Assembly (NCBI GenBank): GCA_037189845.1
Contig: JBBCIS010000003.1
Coordinates: 186,001 to 250,000 of the forward strand
From: JAMLHH01 sp037189845
Lineage (GTDB): Bacteria > Bacteroidota > Bacteroidia > Chitinophagales > JADIYW01
Reading direction: 5' to 3'
DNA length: 64,000 nt
Part shown: positions 57,641 through 64,000 of the stretch, piece by piece
How the letters are laid out: every line of letters begins with the position of its first letter
Numbering within the stretch: position 1 is the first letter of the stretch
Made by a program: the position numbers and the translations under genes
The notes under the pieces: generated by a model
What the model saw: only the letters and a program-made list of their open reading frames with translations
Told to the model about the DNA's origin: nothing
Database searches by the model: none

Positions 57641-58326
57641 TTCTGCGCTGATTTTTTCTTCAGAACAGTACAGAGCTGATTAGAGAGCCGGACTACTTCA
57701 TTTATATTGGCAGAATCTGCCACCTGGCCAAAAGTCCTCGCAAAATGAATAATTCCGTGTGCAAGGTTTATTCCGAGATTGAAGTCTATTTCATTTTTAT
57801 CGATCAGGTGAGGGAATTGCAGAAAATAGTCCCTGTTTTGAGCATAAAGTAATTTTACTTGTTCGTAGTTTTTATATTGTATATATACCTCTGCCCTGTA
57901 CAATATCGAATTAACCGGCTTTCCAACATTTTTTTTCCGTATTTCCGCTTCTGCCTTTTCGAGATAATAGAAGCACTCCCCATACCTTCCGGCCATCACT
58001 GCATTGCTAAACAAAAAATAATAGTAATTGATAAGATCCCCTTCGTTCTGCATATTACCTTTTGACAATACTTCTTTGTACAGTTGAAGTTCTTCTTCCA
58101 ATTCTTTTCTCGTATAGAAAAATCCCTGCGCTGACTGTGCCTCAAACCATTTCAGTACTTTCCCGGCATAAATACTGTCATGGATAGCTCCGCCTGCCTT
58201 TAAGCGGTTGAGAGCACGGAGCTCCCTGAGTGCTTCATCTTTGCCGGAAAATTGTTTTCCGTAGGCGTTCAAACTGAATATTGTAAAGCAGCTTACAACA
58301 AGAATAAAGCGTATGCAAAGGCTCAT
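57571..58326 (-). CDS. Sensor kinase HK3, N-terminal part (signal peptide and TPR-like sensor)
   Basis: 251 codons: a signal peptide (1-23, MSLCIRFILVVSCFTIFSLNAYG) and the N-terminal TPR-like periplasmic sensor as in HK1/HK2 (LNRLKAGGAIHDSIYAGKVLKWFEAQ). After the T7 run the frame goes out of register and ends in an unrelated tail (LMTCKYSLKENASI). Its ATG overlaps the RR4 stop by 4 bp (ATGA), so it is translationally coupled to the regulator. Without frameshifting the product would be a secreted sensor fragment without kinase. Confidence 0.85.
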   Translation of the reverse strand: MSLCIRFILVVSCFTIFSLNAYGKQFSGKDEALRELRALNRLKAGGAIHDSIYAGKVLKWFEAQSAQGFFYTRKELEEELQLYKEVLSKGNMQNEGDLINYYYFLFSNAVMAGRYGECFYYLEKAEAEIRKKNVGKPVNSILYRAEVYIQYKNYEQVKLLYAQNRDYFLQFPHLIDKNEIDFNLGINLAHGIIHFARTFGQVADSANINEVVRLSNQLCTVLKKKSAQKCHIFLQFNLMTCKYSLKENASI

Positions 58327-58973
58327 TGATCGATTAGTTTTAGTTTCCGGACAATGGATAGCAGCTCTGTAATGGATTTGCTGCCTGTCTTACTCATCAT
58401 ATTTCTCCGGTGCGCCACTACCGTATGCTTACTGAGGTGGACTTTGTCGGCGGTTTCCACGATAGACAGCCCCTGGTTGAAATATTGCAGCATCTCCAGT
58501 TCTCTTGCTGTGAAGCTGATATCTGCAGTATTGTCCGCTTCTGACAACAGCTTCTGAATATAGCTGCAGATATATTGCCTGCCCAGTAAAATTTGCTCAA
58601 TGCAGTCGGATATGGTTACAAAATCGGAAGATTTGCTGATAAACCCGTCAGGACTATAGTATAATATGTTTGCTGCTTCTACGGGATTGGCAATGCCTGT
58701 TACCACTATTATTTTTATATTCTTTACGATATTCCTCGCATCGCTGATCAGCACCAGGGAAGTTCCTTCAGACAAATAATAGTCCATAAACAAATGAATA
58801 GGAGAATTCCTGAAATCCACCAGGTATCGATTCAGCTCATACTCATCGGTAAAATACCGGACAGATTTGTAATTGCCGTTCCGCTGTAAAAAAGAGGAGA
58901 AAGAAATTGCAAACAAAGAATGGTCATCATAGACAACGGCAAGCTCCCTCTCTGTACTAAAGTTAAATTTCAC
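58323..58973 (-). CDS. NarL/LuxR-family response regulator (RR4)
   Basis: 216-aa regulator with an intact receiver (acidic pair in VVYDDHS, phospho-acceptor Asp64 in HLFMDYYL) and LuxR helix-turn-helix (FTARELEMLQYFNQGLSIVETADKVHLSKHTVVAHRRNMM). GTG start at 58973. First gene of a two-gene unit with the frameshifted kinase HK3 (4-bp overlap). Close paralogue of RR3 at 48696, which has lost the phosphorylation site. A perfect ATAGCA-N6-TGCTAT palindrome lies about 175 bp upstream. Confidence 0.93.
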   Translation of the reverse strand: MKFNFSTERELAVVYDDHSLFAISFSSFLQRNGNYKSVRYFTDEYELNRYLVDFRNSPIHLFMDYYLSEGTSLVLISDARNIVKNIKIIVVTGIANPVEAANILYYSPDGFISKSSDFVTISDCIEQILLGRQYICSYIQKLLSEADNTADISFTARELEMLQYFNQGLSIVETADKVHLSKHTVVAHRRNMMSKTGSKSITELLSIVRKLKLIDQ

Positions 58974-59146
58974 AATTTTTATTTATTTTACAACTTTAAA
59001 ATATATTAATTAAAATATCTACGAGTCAGAATACACAACACAATGTAAAGCGGATTCTATAATTTATTTTATTATACTTACTTCCAAATGTATCGGTCAA
59101 ATTAATTTCAATCACCAATACTACAACACATACATACCAAGAATAT

Positions 59147-59164
59147 ATAGCAAATATATGCTAT
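59147..59164. promoter_or_regulatory. Candidate operator ATAGCA-N6-TGCTAT
   Basis: Perfect inverted repeat with spacer AATATA, about 175 bp upstream of RR4. Same half-sites and spacing as at 35485 and 42801. Confidence 0.55.
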
Positions 59165-59309
59165 TAACATCACAAAATGTCGCAAATAAATGCATATTAT
59201 ATTTTCCCTTGTGGTGAAAATATGTCATCATACACGGTAGCCGGGGAAATAGCTAAGACGTGGATTGGTATGCTGGCGACGATAGTTGTGGAAGTTAACG
59301 AGGCGATAG

Positions 59310-59400
59310 CCGGGAGGTCATTGAGTCTATGAACACTGAGTGTTTCGACAAGCTGAGCCGAAGTGTCGAAAAGCTACCCGAGGCCCCGAAATACGGCGAA
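59310..59400. repeat. TCGA-rich dispersed repeat
   Basis: Contains GGAGGTCATTGAG (also near 48160), GAGTGTTTCGACA (also at 22551) and a hairpin CGACA (59346-59350) / TGTCG (59364-59368). GC-rich patch in an AT-rich gap. Confidence 0.6.
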
Positions 59401-59452
59401 GTCACTACTATTAAAAAAGACCTCCGGTGAGGATTTTGAGGATACCTTCTGT

Positions 59453-59470
59453 ATAGCTTTTTTTTGCTAT
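59453..59470. promoter_or_regulatory. Near copy of the ATAGCA-N6-TGCTAT site
   Basis: ATAGCT-TTTTTT-TGCTAT, one mismatch in the left half, about 220 bp upstream of the secreted protein at 59693. A further ATAGCA half-site lies nearby at 59484-59489. Confidence 0.45.
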
Positions 59471-59692
59471 CTACAGAAAATAATATAGCATCTTTTTTTA
59501 TCGTTTGTCTGCTCTCTAAGTTATTAAAAGGCAGACAGTTAATTTTGGTGATCTATTAAAGTTATCAATTAAAACATCAATATTATTATAATTTTCAATT
59601 AAAACAAAACAAATATACCATAGGATATAATGCTCTTATATAAGAATACAAATAAGCATACTAAATATTATAAAATTTAAAATTCAATATAA

Positions 59693-61768
59693 ATGAAACC
59701 TCTTTACGCGGATACGTTCCTTCTTTTCCACCCCTTAAAAAATTCAAAAGGCATAAAATACTTTCTACTTGCGGCAGCAGTGCTGCTGCTTTTCTGTCCT
59801 GCCATGATACAGGCACAAACACCCGGCTGTATTGACGGCAATGCCTTTTATAACGGCAGCCTTGAAGCCACGGCATCCGGCAGTACTACCACTGCTGCAA
59901 CGATTCCCGGCTGGCTGCAAACTTCCGAAACCAGAAAATGGTATAGAAGCGGTACCGGCAGAGCCGGAATGCCTGCGATAGTGTCAACATTTGCCACCGG
60001 TGAGACCACAACCGCTTATCTGTATCAGGACATCGCCCGGGATGCGGCGTTAGACGGCGATTCCCTGACCCTTATCGTTGTAGCCAGTACTAATGCCTTT
60101 TCAGGTACCAATACAGGGAAGCTGGGTGTATTTTGGAAGCCTGCCGGAGCAGCTTTTAACGCAACCAGCCATAAGGTGGCGGAGATTCAGTGGACGTCCG
60201 CCACCGATGGTGCTGTTATAGGCTTTAATGGTGCCATAGCTACCGGAAATGGCCTTGGTTATAGGCAGGTTGCCTTAAAAGTACGCATTCCTAACCCCGG
60301 TTCTGTCAGGGGGCAATTGCGTTTACGGGGTGAAGCTTCAGCGGGAAATACCGGCAGCCTTTTCCTCTATAGTGCATATATGCCTAAGGCAGAAACTTGT
60401 GCACCATCTGAGCAGCTGCCTTTTGACTGCAGTACGGGCTATGCCTATATATCCCAGTCGCTTGATGCAGGCAGCCACGCTTTCTCTGTGGAAGGGCGTA
60501 CCGGCCTGTATAAGGTAGATCCGCTTACGGGACGCATTATACCAGAAGGCCGCCTGATAAATGAAGACTCCAGTGATTTTGTACAGTTCAACGCTTTGGG
60601 CTACAATATCATGGACAACTACCTCTACGCTTACAGGGCAGGTACCGACCAGATAGTACGCATAGGAGCCGACGGCAGCACAGCTTTTTACAGATTCTCC
60701 GGGCTGAAGGGCAACTATGGGGCCGGCGACATCAGCAAAGATGGCACCTACTATCTGTACGGCTCTTACAGTTCCCCCCGGACGATAGAGCGCATCGATC
60801 TGAATACCATGACCCGGTTGCCTTCGATACCTGTCAGTAACATTAATCCATTTGCCCTGGATATAGCTGTCAATCCCCTTGATGATATGATATATACAAT
60901 ATCGAAAAAAGGAACGACAGTAGCAGGTCCCACGCATTATGTCCAGAAAATAGACCCGGCTGACGGTACGGTGACTGATTTGTACACCGCCACATTTACG
61001 GATTCTACCAATGTATTCGGTGCCCTGTTCTTTGATCATGAAGGCAACCTCTATGGCAGTATGAATGGTACCGGAGAGATCTGGAAGTTTCCCACCAATA
61101 CTACTGTGGATAATTCGCAATTTTATGTAACCCCGGGTCCCGTGACTTCCAGCAATGACGGGGCACGCTGCCCGATAAAATTAAGGCTCCTGAACATCAG
61201 CGGCAAAGTATGGCACGATAAGGACGAAAATGCGGTCTGGAACGGTATAAATGAGCCGGGCTTCAATCCCGGTAACGTATATGCCAACCTAGTGGATGAA
61301 GCGGGCAGGGTGGTACGGTCAAACCCCTCTGACGGCAGCTATTCTTTCCCTAATGTGTCTTCTGTAGGCATCTACTCTGTAATATTGACTAACGGGCACT
61401 TACTTGCGGGCACTTACTTGTCTGCCTCGGAGCCTTTGCCGACCGGCTGGCACCACACCGGCACCAATTTCTTAAACGTTCCCAATACTACTAATCACAG
61501 CGGTACTATCACAAGATTTACCACCACCGGAGAGGACGTGACCGGGCTGGATTTCGGTATCAATGATCCATCGCTGCTCCCTGTCTCCCTGATTAGCTTT
61601 GATGCCTATAAAGCAGGTAATGTGGTAATTCTGAAATGGGCTACCGCCAGCGAGCTGAACAATGAAGGCTACAGCATAGAGCGCAGTGCGGACGGAAGTA
61701 TCTGGGAGGAAATAGCATTTGTAAGCAGCTTGTCAGCCAATGGCAACAGTAGTGAACGGCTGGATTAA
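59693..61768 (+). CDS. Secreted surface protein truncated by a nonsense codon before its T9SS sorting domain
   Basis: 691 codons: an N-terminal leader with a hydrophobic stretch (about 24-42, YFLLAAAVLLLFCPAMIQAQ), a carbohydrate-binding-like N-terminal domain (about 43-235), a propeller-like region (FSVEGRTGLYKVDPLTGRI ... DGTYYLYGSYSS ..., about 240-490), an SdrD/CNA-B-like module (about 500-620, ISGKVWHDKDENAVWNG) and most of the fibronectin-like module (LKWATASELNNEGYSIERS). Translation stops at TAA 61766-61768 in SERLD-stop-SFTDTKPF. In the paralogues a Tyr stands there (HQYSFTD, HSYRFTD), so one TAT/TAC to TAA change explains it. The same frame continues to 62116. Confidence 0.88.
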   Translation: MKPLYADTFLLFHPLKNSKGIKYFLLAAAVLLLFCPAMIQAQTPGCIDGNAFYNGSLEATASGSTTTAATIPGWLQTSETRKWYRSGTGRAGMPAIVSTFATGETTTAYLYQDIARDAALDGDSLTLIVVASTNAFSGTNTGKLGVFWKPAGAAFNATSHKVAEIQWTSATDGAVIGFNGAIATGNGLGYRQVALKVRIPNPGSVRGQLRLRGEASAGNTGSLFLYSAYMPKAETCAPSEQLPFDCSTGYAYISQSLDAGSHAFSVEGRTGLYKVDPLTGRIIPEGRLINEDSSDFVQFNALGYNIMDNYLYAYRAGTDQIVRIGADGSTAFYRFSGLKGNYGAGDISKDGTYYLYGSYSSPRTIERIDLNTMTRLPSIPVSNINPFALDIAVNPLDDMIYTISKKGTTVAGPTHYVQKIDPADGTVTDLYTATFTDSTNVFGALFFDHEGNLYGSMNGTGEIWKFPTNTTVDNSQFYVTPGPVTSSNDGARCPIKLRLLNISGKVWHDKDENAVWNGINEPGFNPGNVYANLVDEAGRVVRSNPSDGSYSFPNVSSVGIYSVILTNGHLLAGTYLSASEPLPTGWHHTGTNFLNVPNTTNHSGTITRFTTTGEDVTGLDFGINDPSLLPVSLISFDAYKAGNVVILKWATASELNNEGYSIERSADGSIWEEIAFVSSLSANGNSSERLD

Positions 61769-62116
61769 AGCTTTACGGACACCAAGCCGTTCAGCGGGCG
61801 TAATTATTACCGCTTAAAACAAACCGATTTTGATGGTCAATATGAGTACAGCAGGATTCGTTTGGTGGAGTTCAATGTTGTTCAGAATATATCCGTCTAT
61901 CCTAATCCTGCTGCACACAACATCATGGTATATGGACTGAATGGTACTGAAACATTGGTGCTGCATCATATTTCCGGACAGCAACAGCTTCATGTAAAAG
62001 CTACAGATAGCAATATGCAATTGGAAGTGAATCATCTTGTACCGGGTATCTACATTCTTACAGTGACTGATACATCCGGTGCGGTATTAAGTACTTATAA
62101 AATAGTGAAGCAATAA
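61769..62116 (+). pseudogene. Severed C-terminus of the secreted protein: end of fibronectin-like module and T9SS sorting domain
   Basis: In frame with 59693-61768 and open to TAA 62114-62116. It encodes NYYRLKQTDFDGQYEYSRI followed by a complete type A sorting domain (ISVYPNPAAHNIMVYGL ... LVPGIYILTVTDTSG). Without readthrough the upstream product cannot be exported by type IX secretion. Confidence 0.88.
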
Positions 62117-62610
62117 TTGAGGGAGTGCAGAATGACAATGTCCGCTGTGTATCCGCCTTTTAAAATAGAAAAGCAAACTATAATATATGAAATCCTTGTT
62201 GCTCAGGTTACACACATCACATATACACACACTTTTAATTGACAGCAAGGAAAAAGGCCTCGAAACGGGGCCTCGCTTTTTTGGAGAATATCTACGCCGG
62301 AATTTTACAAAACGTGCATGCTGGTTATGACATTCAATGACTATTTTGAAATAGAGCGTAGCAGTTTACTGCAAAAGATTAGAGAAAAACAGGCAAAGCG
62401 ACCGGAAGCAGTACCACCGAATTTTAAAAGCATTCAGCTGTCAGCTCATTATTCACCATTGCACCTGCCATATTTCCGGCAGCAACAGCATTGGCAACTG
62501 ATCGCATCATGCTGGTGCTATCTCCGCAGGCAAAAATTCCCGGAATGCTCGTTTTCTGAAACATATCAGCTTTGATGTGACCCATTTCTGTCAACTCGCA
62601 ACCAAGTGCA
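62061..62610 (+). repeat. Right copy of the ~530-bp direct duplication (probable source)
   Basis: Matches 55834-56365. It is probably the original because here the end of the secreted gene and the 3' part of the flavoprotein gene are both in their full context. Confidence 0.88.
62193..62282 (+). ncRNA. Candidate structured RNA D (duplicate of C)
   Basis: TCCTTGTTG (62193-62201) pairs with CAGCAAGGA (62243-62251) including one G-U pair, 41-nt CA-rich loop, then an AGGCCTCG/CGGGGCCT terminator and T6. Compared with C, the stem and terminator are preserved while the loop has several changes. Confidence 0.6.
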
Positions 62611-63440
62611 ACGGGAATAGTACAATGTTGCTCAAAAGGAATGGCAGCGTACACAGCATCAAAATTTTCTTTTGTCCCATCTTTGAAAATCAAGACATTG
62701 ACCTGGCCATCCTGATGTTGGATTTCGGCTACTTCTTTTTCAATAAGGACGATGTTGTTCTTTTTCAGCTTATTCAGCTGCTCTTCTTTGAAATCCGGTT
62801 TCCCTTGCGTGATAATTGAGATCCGGTCTGTGAGATTATTGACCAGGGTAGCTATATGAAAAGCTTTTTCGCCATTCGCCAGAATAGCCGTTTTTTCTCC
62901 TTTAAATTCATATCCATGACAATACGGACAATGAATGACTGATTTTCCCCAGCAATCTTCAAATCCTTTGACAGCAGGAAAAATATCTTTTACACCGGTA
63001 GCAAAAATCAACTTCTTAGCAGAAAATATTTTGCCTGACTGCGTTCCGATTTCAAAGCCGATACCGGTTTTCTTTCCGGTTACCGCAATACCCTGATGAT
63101 ATTTTACGGTATCGTATTTCAAAACCTGTTCTCTGGCTTTAGCGGCAATTTCACCCGGAACAGTTCCGTCATGTGTAATGAAATTATGCGAATGTGGTGT
63201 ATAGCGGTTACAAGGTTCCCCGCTGTCAATGACCAGGACTTTTCTCAACGAACGGCCTAATGCCATAGCTGCAGAAAGTCCTGCATAACTACCTCCCACT
63301 ATAATAACGTCAAAAATCTGGTTGTTTTCCATCTCGTTAGATTTTGTGAATGAAGATAAAGGAAAAGGCAATATCATAGCCAGAGCCGTCATTCCTCCCT
63401 GTTTGATAATATCTCTTCTGCTCAGTTTGTTTTCTTTCAT
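62424..63440 (-). CDS. Thioredoxin-reductase-like FAD/NAD(P) oxidoreductase with twin-arginine leader
   Basis: 338-aa flavoprotein of the thioredoxin reductase fold: FAD-binding GGSYAGLSAA (about 49-58), redox pair CPYCHGYE (CxxC), an NADPH domain and a C-terminal FAD motif GIFACGDST. The N-terminus has a twin-arginine leader (KLSRRDIIKQGG followed by a hydrophobic stretch to about residue 29), so it may be exported folded, unlike cytoplasmic TrxB. ATG 63440 preferred over TTG 63464, which adds eight residues before the leader. It stands alone, and its 3' end is duplicated at 56186. Confidence 0.88.
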   Translation of the reverse strand: MKENKLSRRDIIKQGGMTALAMILPFPLSSFTKSNEMENNQIFDVIIVGGSYAGLSAAMALGRSLRKVLVIDSGEPCNRYTPHSHNFITHDGTVPGEIAAKAREQVLKYDTVKYHQGIAVTGKKTGIGFEIGTQSGKIFSAKKLIFATGVKDIFPAVKGFEDCWGKSVIHCPYCHGYEFKGEKTAILANGEKAFHIATLVNNLTDRISIITQGKPDFKEEQLNKLKKNNIVLIEKEVAEIQHQDGQVNVLIFKDGTKENFDAVYAAIPFEQHCTIPVALGCELTEMGHIKADMFQKTSIPGIFACGDSTSMMRSVANAVAAGNMAGAMVNNELTAECF

Positions 63441-63468
63441 ACTGTTCGTATTTATTAGAAGCAAGAGC

Positions 63469-63550
63469 TTATTATTTGCTACTAATACACGAATTATTTT
63501 TAATCTCCATTTCTATAATAATTTCATTTGATTAGTGAATTCGTGGCTAT
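63469..63550 (-). repeat. Miniature repeat copy 3 (conserved ends, variable core)
   Basis: On the minus strand: left end ATAGCCACGAATTCACTAAT (63550-63531) and right end AATTCGTGTATTAGTAGC plus AAATAATAAG (63495-63469), with a 35-bp core unlike copies 1 and 2 at 42.1-42.3 kb. Confidence 0.65.
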
Positions 63551-63598
63551 TCTTTTCTTCAGTTATACCACTAAGAAATTAAATGTCTCCCAACTGAT

Positions 63599-64000
63599 TT
63601 ATTGTGGGAATGGATCAATAAAACGGATATTTTTCTCAAACATGTAGATTTCATCATCCTGCAACAAACAAGCTTCCAATTCTAAAATCATCTGCTCTTT
63701 CTCTATATCCTGACCTATAAAAACGAGCTCATTGATACGGTCACCCCATTGCTTCGACCATTTGCTTTCGATGTATGCCTGATTTTCTACAAATGAAGCA
63801 TAGCGGGTTCTTTCTGCATAAGGCATACTGCACCACCAGACTCCAGCTCTTTCCAATCTGAACGAACCTCCCGCCTGTGAAAAATTATATGCATCATTTG
63901 GACGTGATGCCAGCCAGAACAGACCTTTTGCACGGATGATATTGGCAGGGTAATCTTCATTCAGATATTTCCAGAAACGTTCAGGATGGAATGGTCTCTG
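63599..64000 (-). CDS. COG0523/CobW-type metal-chaperone GTPase, C-terminal part (5' end outside window)
   Basis: The last ~133 codons of a longer protein that begins beyond the right edge. The visible part is the CobW C-terminal domain: HPERFWKYLNEDYPANIIRAKGLFWLASRP and WGDRINELVFIGQDIEKEQMILELEACLL are typical. The GTPase domain with its CxCC metal site would lie outside. Such proteins insert or deliver metals, often zinc under starvation. DUF1826, often a neighbour of this family, is encoded 40 kb away in this window. Confidence 0.85.
   Translation of the reverse strand, partial: QRPFHPERFWKYLNEDYPANIIRAKGLFWLASRPNDAYNFSQAGGSFRLERAGVWWCSMPYAERTRYASFVENQAYIESKWSKQWGDRINELVFIGQDIEKEQMILELEACLLQDDEIYMFEKNIRFIDPFPQ

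Larger units (their letters stand above)
58974..59692. other. Divergent intergenic region with two operator-like sites and a repeat
   Basis: 719 bp between RR4 and the secreted protein gene at 59693. It holds the sites at 59147-59164 and 59453-59470, and a TCGA-rich repeat at 59310-59400. No coding region seen. Confidence 0.6.

Noticed and set aside
60338..61120. 260-codon minus-strand frame inside the secreted protein gene
   Set aside because: Antisense to a well-supported coding region, with no domain of its own; an effect of the GC-richer composition.

Overview
The window comes from a member of the phylum Bacteroidota, probably of the Chitinophagales/Sphingobacteriales type. Evidence: five large secreted proteins end in type IX secretion (T9SS) sorting domains, Shine-Dalgarno signals are absent, TAnnTTTG-type -7 elements precede some genes, and the gene repertoire fits (DksA/TraR-like protein beside lspA and ileS; a ligase-associated repair operon). 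The assignment is by content only.

Left part (1-29 kb, housekeeping plus accessory operons). On the minus strand, an SLBB polysaccharide export protein, a Wzz-like chain-length protein and a reducing type I polyketide synthase (KS-AT-DH-ER-KR-ACP, running off the left edge) form one unit. An OmpA-family porin and mnmE follow. Behind mnmE lies a small integrase island with a HigBA-like toxin-antitoxin pair. Next is the four-gene overlapping operon exonuclease / ATP-dependent ligase / Lhr-like helicase / PdeM, then the operon ileS - dksA-like - lspA - ModF-like ABC ATPase - DUF1826.

Right part (29-62 kb). This accessory region interleaves T9SS-exported surface proteins (533, 788, 1190, 1961 and about 807 aa) with a paralogous set of NarL/LuxR response regulators and TPR-type sensor kinases. 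The set shows stepwise decay: one kinase has Glu in place of the phospho-acceptor His, one regulator has Gly in place of the phospho-acceptor Asp, one kinase is split by a frameshift at a T7 run, and one secreted protein is cut by a nonsense codon just before its sorting domain. The long AT-rich gaps are not empty. They hold a recurring 18-bp inverted repeat ATAGCA-N6-TGCTAT upstream of regulator and surface-protein genes, a recurring RNA-like element (long stem with a CA-rich loop followed directly by an intrinsic terminator; three unrelated sequences plus one duplicated copy), miniature repeats with conserved ends and variable cores, and TCGA-rich repeats on both sides of a small GIY-YIG nuclease gene.

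My reading is that 35-62 kb is a locus where cell-surface proteins are made under control of a private family of two-component regulators and where duplication is reshaping the genes. A roughly 530-bp direct duplication (55.8-56.4 and 62.1-62.6 kb) and a 63-bp duplication flanking the ELWxxDGT-repeat gene support the duplication part. The right edge carries a thioredoxin-reductase-like flavoprotein with a twin-arginine leader and the C-terminal part of a COG0523/CobW-type metal GTPase.
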